A stretch of 64,000 nt of DNA from Podarcis raffonei (GCF_027172205.1 NC_070603.1:6064501-6128500), one strand, 5' to 3'. Shown: positions 34,701 to 44,368, counted from the stretch's first letter. Program-made: numbers and translations. Notes: generated by a model from the letters alone, not told the origin.

Positions 34701-37546
34701 AGAGGGGCTGTTTAGTAATATAGAGAAAGTGGGAGGAGGAATAACTGCTGCAATTCTATATTACAACTATAGCTTCGGTAAAGTTAAAGAAACAAAGCCT
34801 ACTTTTCTGGATGCATAATGACATACTGCTTGACAATGGCTGAACAAGTTTGTCTAAAGACTTGCATGGGCATTCTCTGGCGACAATGACTCAATTCTTA
34901 CATAAGAGAAGATCATGGTTTGGGCATTTCAATCTGAGCCTCAAGTGTGCATATGCCTTCCTAAATGCTTGAATTTCCATCCTTCCTCCCTTGGTTAAAC
35001 CATTGTTTTCAGGTATATATGTATCCTGCAAATGACTGCTTGCAAAAGGCATTATTTGCCTAAATACTGGAACTGAAAACTAGAGTTTGAAGTGGGCTTC
35101 CAATTCTGATTTGGAAGCAAAACACAGTTTGTACATTTCAGATTTTGCAGCAAACTACTGCTTGACCAAACTGGGAACATGTTTGGACAGGCCCATGGTT
35201 CTGGCAAAAATTTGTCTATTATTTGTCATTAGCTCTGAACTGAGTCACTGTTAGCAAGGCCATTTCACCAGTCATTAGAGCCTATCTTCCTTCTAGACCA
35301 CTTTAACTTCTTCACTCAAGACAAAATTAGAAGCAATTTGGTCATGGTACCAATAATGAGCACAGGCAAAATGTCTCAGTTCCTTCCTTCCTCCAGATCC
35401 ACCTTTTGTTGTTGCAAGACTGTTGAGTGGAGTTATAAGTGCACGTGTTTGCATATCAAATAACATTTTATTTCATTAACAGCTTTCAGGCAACATGTTT
35501 TACCTGTTTCTTCATCCTTCATTTACAATTCATTTTACCTAGAATAGTGTTTCTCAAGCCTTTTGGTTTGGCCCCTCTGCCTTCTTCACTGTCTGAACTA
35601 CCCACCACTAAGCATCAACAATCTGGTCTATAGTTGGGTACAGAAACTTTCGCACAAGGTTTTGCAGTACAAGTGTGACTTGCACGGGGCTTACATTCCA
35701 GGGATGGCACATGTAAGCAAAAACACATACCCAAAACCACCTGGAAAACTCATTGCCAAAGGAACTTTTAACCACTCTGCCTTGCATGTAATTTGCTGGA
35801 TTCCAACTGGCTGACTTTCAACCATGTACAGTTGAAAATGCACAAGTATGCAAGATGCAATCATACTATATTTTGCACACTATACAAGGATCTGTGGGTC
35901 AGGGGCACAAATTCAACTAACCCATGGGGTATATTACATGAGAAGCACAACAGGACATCTCTGAACCTTCGTAGGTAACGATGCTAGGAAATCATAATTA
36001 AAACAAGGCAGTAGCTCTTCCCAAACTACAATGAGATAGGATACCAAGTGGAGGCAGCTTCTCTATGCCCAACAGGAGACCACTCTCCATACTGGAACAA
36101 AGCTTGTCATTCCAGACCTTTAAAAAAAAAAGATATCCTCAAAGCTGGAGAGCACCTAGCAAGGTCAGTAGTACCCTCCATTTATAGAAAGAGAAGGAAA
36201 ATAGGCATTAGTAAGCCTGACTGGAAATAACAGGTGTTTATGACTTCGACCTAACAGAACAGAAATTATTCTTGCTTGAGGTGGTTAGGGCACAGTGCAT
36301 GTGTAAGCCCTCTGCATGCCTCTGGAAAAGACATAAGGTCCCAAACTCTGAGGGTTCAAAAGTTACTATAAGATAATTAACACTACAAATTATCTTTTTA
36401 AAAGTTACAAATGTAGCATATTACTGCCTGCAAAAGCACTTCTGCCTTTTACTCATGTGGCTGTACAATCTCAGCTCTCTCTTTTTGCCATGGAACAGTT
36501 GCAAACGATCTGCCCACACACTTATCATTTCCACTATTCCTCCGGTGAAACATCTCGCTAGGTATGTTACAGTCCCATTATTTAAGCCAGCCTTACTTCC
36601 TTTCCCAAGCCCTGCCTGCCGTCTTCCTATGCTTATTCCCCAATGAGCCAGGCATCCCCAATGACGGCTATCTTCTTTAGCGTACAGGGTTAAGCGAGTC
36701 ATATTACAACATTCCAGCCCTAACCACATGCATTATGTCCCAGAGCTCATAACCCACTGCATCCAGCTCCGGGTCTCACATGATGTGCTATTTCTTTCCC
36801 TCTCAAATCTTGCTGCCTAACTTCCTTTACGCCCTTGCCTCTCCTAGCCATAGCTGTCAACGTTTCCCTTTCTTAAAGGGAAATTCCCTTATTCCGAATA
36901 GGATTTCCCTTAAAAAAAGGGAAAAGTTGACAGCTATGCTCCTAGCACCTAAAAAAAGAGAAAAGCCTCCTCACAGCCCTTCCAAAAATGAAAGTCAACT
37001 TCTAGCTCCAACCCCGACCTGAACGAGCATCCATTTTCCTCCCGGCATTGCCTCGCACATGCTTCCGCCTCCTAATTCCGGGTGCCGCACAATAACGACC
37101 CATTTTCCCACCTCCCCAGCGCTGGGCCCGTCAGGGGGACGCCTGGGCAGCGCTTCAACTCTACAGGGAAACGTGCAGAGTATAAAATGAACGGCTCTGC
37201 CCGGGAAAGGCCGCCCTCGTGACCCTGGGAACCTTCCTGGGCGAAGCGCGGCGGCGAGGCGAGCGCACTCTGCACCTGCTCAGGGGCGCTTTCCCCCTCA
37301 GCTCTTTCTCCGGAAGGGCGCCGAGATGCGGGGGCTGAGCCCTGGCGCAGGTTAAGCCCGCGTCTGGGGCTGCTTTCTGGCCCTTCCTTAAATACCATCG
37401 GGGGGGGGGAGAGAATGCCGTCTTTTCTCCCTTTCCCCGGTGGCTCCGTCCCGGCTGATCTGCCTCGATCTGACCCCAATCCCTCCCGACCCTCCTCCGG
37501 CCCAGCAACAGATTAGCTCAGCCCGCCCCGCCTCACTCACTCACAT
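22690..37546 (-). CDS. PTGES3: PTGES3 (p23) gene, complete, eight exons
   Basis: Encodes the Hsp90 co-chaperone p23, also described as cytosolic prostaglandin E synthase 3. Coding exons: 37545-37546, 28528-28641, 28350-28419, 26645-26743, 25685-25774, 25453-25515, 24218-24242, 22690-22709. They total 483 nt, giving 160 residues as in human p23, and every intron begins GT and ends AG. The CS beta-sandwich fills roughly residues 1-110, with WYDRRDYVFIEFCVED at the start and the invariant WPRLTKERAK and LNWLSVDFNNW near its end. The acidic tail (SDEDLSNFD, GGDEDVDLPEVD, SDDEKMPDLE) is intact. The initiator codon is split, AT in exon 1 and G in exon 2, across an 8.9-kb intron. The last internal exon is only 25 nt. 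Transposons lie only in introns. No break or missing key residue is seen. Confidence 0.97.
22785..22876. mobile_element. decayed hAT-type MITE in PTGES3 intron 7
   Basis: Inverted arms of the form acatgttttgggctacag and gttgtagtccaaaacac resemble those of the MITE at 2313-2448. The ends are too diverged to bound precisely. Confidence 0.4.
23450..23805 (+). mobile_element. LINE-like 3' end, family unclear
   Basis: Sequence from ctggagatctgggagcaa through tttattgtgcttaatttattgg to a tail tttgtaagccagcttgagcatgg and ggtggcatacaaataatatta is typical of a non-LTR 3' UTR. No coding remnant is visible. It lies in PTGES3 intron 7. Confidence 0.35.
24218..24242 (-). CDS. PTGES3: PTGES3 exon 7, 25-nt microexon
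   Basis: Encodes DSPDSDDE plus the first base of the next lysine. Acceptor CCTAG, donor GTAAGT. It keeps the casein-kinase-type acidic SDDE motif of the tail. Confidence 0.95.
24372..24706. mobile_element. hAT-type MITE in PTGES3 intron 6
   Basis: Ends CAGGGGTGGAGGAAG and CTTCCTCCGTCGCTG with an exact 8-bp duplication ATGCTGAG at 24364-24371 and 24707-24714. The 335-bp interior is GC-rich and noncoding despite open frames in several phases. Confidence 0.85.
24888..25172. mobile_element. second hAT-type MITE in PTGES3 intron 6
   Basis: Ends AAGGATGGGCGATACC and GGTATACTGCCCAGTTCT are inverted with gaps. TCTCAAGT is duplicated at 24880-24887 and 25173-25180. The interior is rich in aatatattg-type motifs. 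Confidence 0.7.
25453..25515 (-). CDS. PTGES3: PTGES3 exon 6
   Basis: 63 nt encoding MMNNMGGDEDVDLPEVDG and ADD, part of the acidic tail. Acceptor TTTAG, donor GTGAGT. Confidence 0.96.
25685..25774 (-). CDS. PTGES3: PTGES3 exon 5
   Basis: 90 nt encoding LNWLSVDFNNWKDWEDDSDE followed by the DLSNFDRFSE stretch: the last CS strand and the conserved aromatic segment contacting Hsp90 in the known complex. Acceptor CAG, donor GTAAGC. Confidence 0.97.
25975..26065 (+). mobile_element. short SINE/LINE tail in PTGES3 intron 4
   Basis: tattgtgattttatgttgtgaagcagccc and ggtatacaaattgaatgaattaataa match the pattern of the tail at 17490-17585. Only the 3' part is recognised. Confidence 0.35.
26645..26743 (-). 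CDS. PTGES3: PTGES3 exon 4
   Basis: 99 nt encoding ESKHKRTDRSILCCLRKGES and then GQSWPRLTKERAK, the most conserved part of the p23 CS domain. Acceptor TTTCAG, donor GTAAAT. Confidence 0.97.
26862..27171. mobile_element. Penelope-like inverted pair in PTGES3 intron 3
   Basis: Two copies of one Penelope-like 3' end lie head to head, each running outward to the terminal ccaacacggctacctatctgta. The whole is flanked by a 12-bp duplication TCAAAAAGCTGC (26850-26861 and 27172-27183). The minus-strand copy keeps a hammerhead-ribozyme core at 27004-27029 (CTGAAGA, hairpin GTGTGCATGCACAC, GAAA). The plus-strand copy has the same segment at 27045-27070 with A in place of the first core C. Confidence 0.8.
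28350..28419 (-). CDS. PTGES3: PTGES3 exon 3
   Basis: 70 nt encoding CLGGNDNFKHLNEIDLYNSI and DPN, completing the serine split with exon 2. Human p23 has DLFHC at the DLYNS position, a modest substitution cluster. Acceptor CTACAG, donor GTAAGT. Confidence 0.97.
28528..28641 (-). CDS. PTGES3: PTGES3 exon 2
   Basis: 114 nt supplying the G of the start codon, then QPASAKWYDRRDYVFIEFCV and EDSKDVNVNFEKSKLSFS, the first CS strands. Acceptor TTTCTAG, donor GTAAGC. Confidence 0.97.
29950..30188 (-). mobile_element. tRNA-derived SINE in PTGES3 intron 1
   Basis: The reverse complement starts agtcagtgtggtgtaacagt and has box-B-like aatttgaatccgc, the cctaacctacttcacaggc block and a gagctccttggaagaaaagg 3' region. 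It is the same family as 8641-8886 by its head, with a different, longer body. Confidence 0.65.
30484..30619. mobile_element. hAT-type MITE in PTGES3 intron 1
   Basis: Long inverted arms: ctcaacctgtgggttccc-agatgttgttgaactacaactcc against its complement, ending gacccagaggttgagaactgc. No exact duplication could be fixed at the ends. Confidence 0.65.
31521..31772. mobile_element. Tigger-like MITE in PTGES3 intron 1
   Basis: CAGTGGTACCTTGG to CCAAGGTACCACTG, perfect inverted ends, TA on both sides (31519-31520 and 31773-31774). Interior inverted parts include ggctgcaggagctttcctgca. It belongs to the sub-group with gttcg/cgaac-type interior. Confidence 0.85.
32872..33062 (+). mobile_element. second tRNA-type SINE family in PTGES3 intron 1
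   Basis: Head ctcaatggtagagcacatacc, then aggaccaagattcaatttctggcatc (box-B position), body gactctgcccaaaatcctac and end tctcaatataaggcagtttccta. A decayed antisense relative lies at 44155-44368. Confidence 0.7.
33095..33278. mobile_element. hAT-type MITE in PTGES3 intron 1
   Basis: Starts CAGTGTTTCTCAATAAG and ends GGGGAACCACTA, flanked by ATGTACAT (33087-33094) and ATGTACAC (33279-33286), an 8-bp duplication with one mismatch. Directly adjacent to a SINE. Confidence 0.7.
36849..36938. mobile_element. 90-bp palindromic hAT MITE in PTGES3 intron 1
   Basis: CATAGCTGTCAAC to GTTGACAGCTATG with an exact 8-bp duplication CTCCTAGC (36841-36848 and 36939-36946). Almost the whole element folds on itself (tttccctttcttaaaggg against ccttaaaaaaagggaaaa). 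Confidence 0.88.
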
Positions 37547-38330
37547 GGCGGACGGCGTTGGCGGCGGCGGCAGCGCGTGTCCTCTTCCTCCTCTCCGTCT
37601 CTCCGAAGGGCTCGGCCAGAAACCAGCGGCGTCGGGGTGGGAAGACCCTCGGGCGAAGGTGAGGAGGCGGCTGTGGCGGCGGCGGCGGCGGCCGGGACTC
37701 CTTCTCAGGGCTCAAAGGCTCAGGCCTGCTACCCACAAAGCACTGCGCGCGCGCGCTCTCGCGCTCTCCCTCTCTCCCCCCCCCTCCTCACCTCCTCCCG
37801 CCGCTCTGCCTCCTCGCTCTCTCTCAGGCAACGGCGGCTTCCAAGCGGGCGGTGACGCAGCAAAATACCAGCCCCCTCCCTCTTCCCTCCCTTCCTTACA
37901 CTACCCTCTCTCTCTCTCTCTCCCTTCAAAAGCCAGACGCCGGAACAGCGCATGCGCGCCACTCGCCGCCACCTTTGCCGCCGCTTCGCTGTCCTCAACC
38001 GCGCGCGCACCCAAGCCAAGCGGCGCCGGATCGCTGGCTGCTGCGCACGCGCCTACAGCCTTTCTCCCCTACGCGCGTGCGCGTCTCTGCTTTTCGCGCA
38101 TGTTCTCCCTCGCGAGCGTTATTCTAACTCCTACACGACGACGCATGCGCTCTGTCAGTCTTTCGCGCATGTTCTCGTCCTCTCTAGATCCCCCCCCCCG
38201 CTGCCAACTGCCCTCACGCGCATGCGCCGAAGGAGGCGGGGGGGGGGGGAAAGGACTCGCCTTAGTTAGCTCTGTTCCTTCTCCGGGGCTGGCTCTCTTT
38301 GGTCAAGTAGCAGCCTTGCGCTCGCTTTCC
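37040..38330. promoter_or_regulatory. PTGES3: CpG island and PTGES3 promoter region
   Basis: A dense run of CG dinucleotides and GC boxes spans exon 1 and about 700 bp upstream. Palindromic NRF-1-like sites GCGCATGCGC occur at 37948-37957 and 38218-38227, with ACGCATGCGC at 38141-38150 and a looser CGCGCGTGCGCG near 38070. No TATA box is evident. The transcription start of the minus-strand gene should lie within about 200 bp above 37546, but I cannot fix it. Confidence 0.7.
37545..37546 (-). CDS. PTGES3: PTGES3 exon 1 coding end (AT of ATG)
   Basis: Exon 1 ends CGTCCGCCAT followed by the donor GTGAGTGAG, so it contributes only the first two bases of the start codon. The preceding GCCGCC-rich stretch is the 5' UTR. 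Confidence 0.9.
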
Positions 38331-38394
38331 TGGGGCTAAGAGGTGCCTCACGGCGTGATTCCATGGAGGTCTTGCGATATCTCGCCCAAACCCA

Positions 38395-38485
38395 GAAACC
38401 TCTTGGGGGGGCATGGAGGGGCTCCTTGAATTCTGCCACCTGAGGCGGCTACCTCAGTCTGCCTCATGCATGGGCCGGCCCCGCC
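38395..38485. mobile_element. fragment of a hAT-type repeat
   Basis: The block gaattctgccacctgaggcggctacctcagtctgcctcatgcatgggccggccc is shared in part with 43275-43320 (gaggcaagtgcctcaggtggcag). Incomplete; the class is inferred. Confidence 0.35.
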
Positions 38486-38699
38486 GATCCTGTGCTTGCA
38501 GTGGCTAACAAATGAGTATGGAAAGGCCACATCACTCTCTCACTAGCGATACGCAGCCTTGGATATGGAGACAGGACAGCCATCATGATTAGTAACCCCT
38601 GATAGCTTGATCCTCTCTGATTTTGTCTGATCCCTCATCACAGATCTTTAGAAATGAGGCTGAGTAAGGCGAGGGTGGAAATCCAGGCTGTTGCATCTA

Positions 38700-39330
38700 A
38701 AGATGACCTGGATGTATATCTCCAACATAAGAACCAGCCAGTCAAGAACCCTCACCAGGTCTGAACAGATTCATGCACTGATTGAGAAGAAATTTCTCGG
38801 CATTGTCTTTGCTACCAATGAGTTCCATCAGTGTGTTTTTGGCAATGCTATATCAAAGTCCAAGGAAATCAGCCCTGAGTGCTCACTGGAAGGACAGATC
38901 CTGAAGCTGAGGCTCCAATGCTTTGGCCACCTCATGAGAAGAGAAGACTCCCTGCAAAAGACCCTGATGCTGGGAAAGATGGAGGGCCCAAGGAGAAGGG
39001 GACGACAGAGGACGAGATGGTTGGATAGTGTTCCTGAAGCTACTAACATGAGTTTGACCAAACTGCGGGAGGCAGTGGCAGGCAGGAGTGCCTGGCGTGC
39101 TCTGGTCCAGGGGGTCACGAAGAGGCAGACACGACTAAACAACAGCAACAACAACATATCAAAGTCCACTGTGATCATAAGCTGTCAGAGACAATCTTCA
39201 CCAACCCTTTGGGAAGGTCTGCCGGCCTTCAGTGGAGTTGACTAAGTATGATTTCCACATTGTGTATGCTAAGGGCACAGACATGGTTGTTCCCCACACT
39301 CATGTAGAACTTAAGATAAGGGTCAGTGGA
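38700..39330 (+). mobile_element. Ty3/Gypsy-like pol fossil, split by BovB
   Basis: Protein traces typical of a Gypsy-type reverse transcriptase/RNase H region are visible before the BovB insertion (a segment around IEKKFLGIVFATNEFHQ) and resume after it (a segment around KYDFHIVYAKGTDMV). Only part of pol is recognised and no terminal repeats were found. It is broken and old, and predates the BovB insertion. Confidence 0.6.
38863..39155 (+). mobile_element. BovB LINE, 5'-truncated 3' end with TSD
   Basis: Encodes the BovB reverse-transcriptase C-terminus, including KLRLQCFGHLMRREDSLQKT and MSLTKLREAVAGRSAWRALV, then the CA-rich tail aacagcaacaacaaca. A 13-bp duplication ATATCAAAGTCCA lies at 38850-38862 and 39156-39168. 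The readable frame in the truncated part suggests a fairly young copy. Confidence 0.9.
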
Positions 39331-40660
39331 AAGGCCATTCCATAGGCGAGGTGCCACCATGAAGAAGGCCCTTGTGTGAAGCCACATTGAGTGATTACTG
39401 GCTTTGGGCCCGCTGCTAGAACATGTCTGAAGACAGCATCCACACGGCTGGGACTTCATGGTATGTGTGTCCTGATCTCATGGAAGCCTATGTACAAGCA
39501 GTTGCACATGCATAGGCCTTGCGAAAGGTCAGTGGACAATCCAGGAATGTTGGCAGCAGCATGACATACTCCCTGTAATCGTGTGGTTCATGTGCAAAGC
39601 AGGTTTAGCTGTGCACATGATTTCAGCCTCAAACAGCAAGGCAAGTTACAAAGGCAACTCCTAGAAGATACATGTATGAACTATAGTTATACCGTTCTGA
39701 GAACATGGGTCCCATTTTACAGAGGGGGAACACCTCCAGGTAATTGACTAGCCCAGATTTGATCTGGAAATCTATGGCAGAATATTATTAAGAATATATT
39801 GCATACATAACATGTATGCAGGAGGGGTGCTGGGGTGTGCTCACCATCTACAGCCTCCCAATACATTTAAAATAATTGATCAATAAATTAACGGTGTTGG
39901 TGGAAACCTGTTTCTTTGGTCAAACTGCTCCTGCCGTCCACCCTCCCCACGACAGACTTCAGTTGCAAGTCTGTCTTGGTTTCCTCTAATCTGAGGGCTT
40001 AGAAAAGCAGGAAGAACTAGTCAATGATAAATATGTAGGGCAGGATTCACCAAATTAGGCCTGTCAGCAGAAGCCCTGTGCAAGGACTTCTGCTTGTGCA
40101 ACAGGGCTTTCCCTCTTTCTCTCCTGCCCCTTGGCCCCCTTGAAATTGGTTCAGGAGTAACCCCAAAACAGCATGCAGGGAGAGGAGGGATTGTTTGGTC
40201 TGGCAAGTTGAAATGCTTGTGCAGACTGAAGGTTCTTAATAGCATTATGTTGTATTCCACCCATTTATTTGCATTGAACACTGAGGCATTTACTCACAGG
40301 TGGCGGCGGCGGTGGAACCAGCAGCTCCATTTAAAATAACATGTTTAATGCAAGTTTATTTGCTTGACTCGGGGAGGATTTATGATTATGTGATCAGAAA
40401 TTAGAGTTTTAGATGTCAGAGTTGGTGTATAAATATCAGGTATCAGTGCAAACAAATGCAGAGGTTTATGGACAACTTTAGCAGAGAGGCCTCTGTGGGG
40501 GCCTATTTCCTGTACCTTCAGATTTTGCTACCATAGGCGGGGGAGGAGGGCAAAGTAGCTGCTTTGTTGAAATCCAGATGCAGATTGAACAGAACTCTGA
40601 AAATCACTTTTGCCCTGATTAAATTAAAACAATAGAAAGGTACAAACCCACTGGTTTTTA
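39331..40660. other. intergenic, no gene recognised
   Basis: The minus strand at 39340-39400 reads a short FFMVAPRLWNGL segment typical of LINE-associated sequence, but nothing larger. A TA run lies at 40661-40677. Confidence 0.4.
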
Positions 40661-40761
40661 ATATATATATATATTTATTAAAGATTTTGTGGTTTACAAA
40701 AATACACGTATTGTTTCTTTTTTCAAGTTGTGTTTTCTACAGATCAGTTTCATTTGTTGTG

Positions 40762-41510
40762 AGACATTGAAATACTTTATTGTCACTTGTACAACTTGTA
40801 TACAGTGAGATTACACGAGCACCCCCCCAGCTCTCTTAGTCTTAATTCGCCTCGTTTATTGACACCCACCCACCAAACCCGAAAGTCAGTTGCCCTGTTG
40901 TTATCTTTTCATTCAGCAGCCTAACAGCCCACGGATAGAAGCTGTTCTTTACCCTGTTGGTGCAACTAATCATGCTTCTATATCTTCTACCTGAGGGCAG
41001 GAGATCAAGAAAGTGCCGGCCAGGGTGTGAATCATCCCTGAGAATTTTCCTCACTCTCCTGAGGCAACGTTCTTCCACTATTTCATCCAGCAGATTCACG
41101 GGACAGCCCATAATATATTGTGCTGTTTTCACTACCCTCTGTAGGCACTTCCTATCAATTGATGTCAAACCAGCGTACCACACCGTGGTGCAGTATGAAA
41201 GGACACTTTCTATTGTGGACCGGTAGAAGGAGATCATCAGATGTTGATTGACATCGTTCTTTCGCAATACTCTGAGGAGATGGAGTCTCTGTTGGGCTTT
41301 CTTAACCACCTGGGTTGTATTGATTTTCCAAGTAATGTCTTCACTGAGATAAACTCCTAGGAATTTAATGGAAGAGACTCTCTCCACACAGCGCTCCCTG
41401 ATGTACAGTGGGGCTAGTTCTCCTCTCTTCCTCCAAAAGTCCAACACCATCTCCTTTGTCTTGCTGATATTAAGGTGCAAGTTGTTTCCTAGGCACCATG
41501 TAGATATTTT
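40762..41510 (-). mobile_element. L2-like LINE, 5'-truncated, long open frame
   Basis: The minus strand keeps an uninterrupted 212-residue frame (40842-41480), the C-terminal part of a Jockey-group (L2/CR1-type) ORF2. It includes SSIKFLGVYLSEDITW, VVKKAQQRLHLLRVLRK, STIESVLSYCTTVWY and LLPSGRRYRSM. The 3' end GTACAAGTGACAATAAAGTA fits the L2-type terminus. The upstream frame continues into 41481-41510 (WCLGNNLHL) before the truncation. The open frame implies recent insertion. Confidence 0.8.
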
Positions 41511-41580
41511 TTTGTTGCATACAGTATTAGGTTAGGAAGAAAAGAGAGGGAGAGGGGTGGGTTGGGTGGTTATGCTTCTA

Positions 41581-41833
41581 TAGTGGAACCTCAGTTTTTG
41601 AATGTAATCTGTTCCAGAAGTCCATTCGACTTCTGAGATGTTAGAAAACCAAGGATCAGAGGGTTCCAGACAGACAGGCTGCAAAGTCAATGGGGAAAAA
41701 TGAAAAATGTGCCTCAGAAGCCATTCGACTTCCGAGGCACGTTTCAAAAACAGAAGCATTCACTTCCGGGTTTTCAACGTTCAGCTTCCGCAACATTCAG
41801 CAACCAAGACATTCAAAAACCAAGGTTTGACTG
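41581..41833. mobile_element. Tigger-like MITE
   Basis: Ends TAGTGGAACCTCAGTTTTTGAA and CCAAGGTTTGACTG, with TA at 41579-41580 and 41834-41835. The interior has the mirrored tccattcgacttctgag and gccattcgacttccgagg blocks. Confidence 0.75.
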
Positions 41834-41835
41834 TA

Positions 41836-42334
41836 CTTAGTGTATGTGTCAGGTTTTGTATTAGTGTCACTTGTCTGGGTTCTCTTACTATTTGCTTGTT
41901 GTATTTCCTTGGTGGTGAGAGAGGTTGGGGGTGGCCTAGAGTGTGGTTGGTTGTCTTTGGTTGGCTGTAGTGAGATTAGTTTTTGTGTGAGAGTGGGGTG
42001 TGTGGCTACGTATTTTTGGATCAGGCTAGCAAGATTGATTCGTATGCTGTTGGCAGATTATTCTTGTCTTCTTGGGCAAAGTATGTGTTAAATGGGAACC
42101 ATACCTATCGTCTGCGATAGGGAGTGGTCAGTAAGACGGTGTTAAGCGCCTTTGTGACGCCTGTGTTGGGTATAAGGTTTATAAGCAATGTTGTCAGTGT
42201 TACTAACAACATTATTGGTTTGTTGGGGTGGGGATATGGGTATTGGCATGCTCTGGCACCGCCATTGTACTGGGACACTTTTTGGCTAAAGAGTAGGGTG
42301 CCAATGCTCTAACATATTATCAGAAGTGTGTTGG
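41836..42334. other. no gene recognised; G/T-rich
   Basis: Unusually G/T-rich on the plus strand (41830-42310), giving several overlapping open frames without family resemblance. No element boundaries seen. Confidence 0.4.
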
Positions 42335-42710
42335 ATTATTATTATTATTATTTATTATTTTATTTATACCCCACCCATCTGGCAGCGTTTCCCCAGCCAC
42401 TCTGGGCAGCTCCCAACAAAATATTAAAATACAATAGTCTGCCAAACATTAAAAGCTTCCCTAAACAGGGCTGCCTTCAGATGTCTTCTAAAAGTCTGGT
42501 AGTTGTTTTTCTCTTTGACATCTGGTGGGAGGGCGTTCCACAGGGCAGGTGCCACTACCGAGAAGGCCCTCTGTCTGGTTCCCTGTAACTTGGCTTCTCA
42601 CAGCGAGGGAACCGCCAGATGGCCCTCGGCACTGGACCTCAGTGTCCAGGCAGAACAATTGGGGTGGAGACACTCCTTCAGGAAAACTGGACTGAGGCCA
42701 CCTGTGTTAG
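42335..42710 (-). mobile_element. interspersed repeat with ATT-repeat tail, copy 1
   Basis: The reverse complement runs from ccagttttcctgaaggagtg through tctggtggcggttccctcg and cttttagaagacatctgaagg to gccactctgggc-type blocks, gggtggggtataaata and a TAA/ATT tail. Shared with 46550-46903 and 59105-59217. A non-LTR 3' region is likely; the family is not assigned. Confidence 0.65.
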
Positions 42711-42829
42711 TACTGTACTGCAATACTCCTGTCTGATACTTTCGCCAAAACTTTTGTACATGTTCTGACTGGCTACCTCCTACTTAGACTACAGTAGCCT
42801 CTTCCTCCTCAATCCCCCCCTTCTGTGTA

Positions 42830-43055
42830 CAGTAGTACCTCTGGTTACGTACTTAATTCGTTCCGGAGGTCCGTTCTTAACCTGAAACTGTTCTTAACCT
42901 GAAGCACCACTTTAGCTAATGGGGCCTCCTGCTGCCGCCACACCACCGGAGCACGATTTCTGTTCTCATCCTGAAGCAAAGTTCTTAACCTGAAGCACTA
43001 TTTCTGGGTTAGCGAAGTCTGTAACCTAAAGTGTATGTAACCTGAGGTACCACTG
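42830..43055. mobile_element. Tigger-like MITE
   Basis: Starts CAGTAGTACCTCTGGTTACG and ends GTAACCTGAGGTACCACTG, TA on both sides (42828-42829 and 43056-43057). Repeated gttcttaacctgaa motifs inside define a sub-group shared with 44543-44675. Confidence 0.85.
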
Positions 43056-43059
43056 TATT

Positions 43060-44154
43060 TCCTTTATTGGGAGCACTTCTGTTAATTTGGTCTCTTCTCA
43101 ACACTCTAATCATGCCACCAACCACAGAAGTTAGAGGGATATATCTGATTAACAGTGCAAACTTAACCATGCCTACTGAGAAGCAAGTCATACTCAATTC
43201 AGTGGGGATTCTCCCAGGTAATGGGGTTAGGATTTCAGCCCCAAGTCTTCTAGTAGTTAGGGCAGGCCTAGACCCCCATGAGGCAAGGTGAGGCAAGTGC
43301 CTCAGGTGGCAGACTCCAAGGCGCAGCAGATCCATCCACCGAGGAATGCATTGCCAGCTGCCACTGCCGTGGTGGCAGTAACAGCTATGGCATGCTCCTT
43401 GGAGGCCATATCTGCTGTCCCCTCAGCAACCCCCCTATGCTGCTTCTACAGTGGTCTCTTGGTGATTAGGAGGTGCTTCTGGATTGCTCCCACCCTTGTT
43501 CCTGATGCAGAACTTTACTCACCTCTTCTTCTCTAGCGGGGAGCACCATTTTGTGGTTTGTCTCACATGGCAAAATGTCTTGGGCCAATCTTGGGTCAGA
43601 GGCACAGGATCCTACATGGTCCCTCACCTTGACCACCAGACTAAACAATGTAAAATATAAGGAATAAGTGGGAACCTACAAGGAACTGTATGTTATGTTT
43701 TTGCTCCCCTCCCTTTCTTTCCCTCACAACAGACATTTCACTGAAGGAAGGGACTGAACTCAGATAAAACTTCCTGAGAGCTCAACCCTCACCCACCCAC
43801 AACTTCAGATGCAAAGAAACGGCTCCCTGACTATCAGCTCAATCTGGGAGAATGTTAAACATCATGGGTCTAAGGGAGAGACTTGCCAAATCCAGAGCAT
43901 GTTTTAAAAGTACTGCAGGACTGTGGCTGCCAGAGGCTTGAAAGAACACAGGAAGAGGACATCTGGGTTGTAATGCAGTTTTAGTTTAATGCCTTAAAGT
44001 GCTATTTTCTTCTCGTTCCTTCGGCAGGTATCAAGCTAAAGCAAGTTGTGAGAACTTGCGCCATAAACCTGCTCTCTGCTGGGGATTCATCCAACACGGG
44101 CACAGTAAGACAGAAGCACTCTTTGACAGTGGTTTGATGAAGGTGCTGTGCACA
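43060..44154. other. intergenic, no gene recognised
   Basis: Holds only a 43275-43320 fragment (gaggcaagtgcctcaggtggcag) related to 38395-38485 and short repeat pieces. Confidence 0.4.
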
Positions 44155-44368
44155 TTTAGACCGTTTGTCCATCTAGCCTTACTAGAAGCTAGTCCAATCC
44201 CATCCTCAACACAGGAAATCCAGAGTTCAAGCATCTCCCAACAGATGGCTGTCCACCTGCAGTGAGGGAGAGGTCACCCGAAATCCTCTTAGCAGGAAAA
44301 GTCATGGGATTGAGCCTGAGACTTCCTGCATGCAAATCATAGGCTCTACCATTGAGCAACAGCCTCTC
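44155..44368 (-). mobile_element. tRNA-type SINE, decayed
   Basis: The right part reads gggattgagcctgagacttcctgcatgcaaatcataggctctaccattgagc, the complement of the head of the SINE at 32872-33062. The left part tttgtccatctagccttact matches its 3' region. Confidence 0.55.

Larger units (their letters stand above)
28642..37544 (-). other. PTGES3: PTGES3 intron 1 (8.9 kb)
   Basis: It starts GTGAGTGAG at 37544 and ends TTTCTAG at 28642. No independent gene is recognised inside. It contains two SINEs, three hAT-type MITEs and one Tigger-like MITE, listed separately; the right-hand 450 bp is part of the CpG island. Confidence 0.85.

Noticed and set aside
37440-38339. 299-residue plus-strand frame over the CpG island
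   Set aside because: GC-rich composition with no recognisable domain; it overlaps the PTGES3 promoter. Kept only as a reason to test for divergent transcription.
38691-39245. A 184-residue plus-strand frame as a host gene
   Set aside because: It is a chance fusion of the Gypsy-like fossil with the BovB C-terminus.
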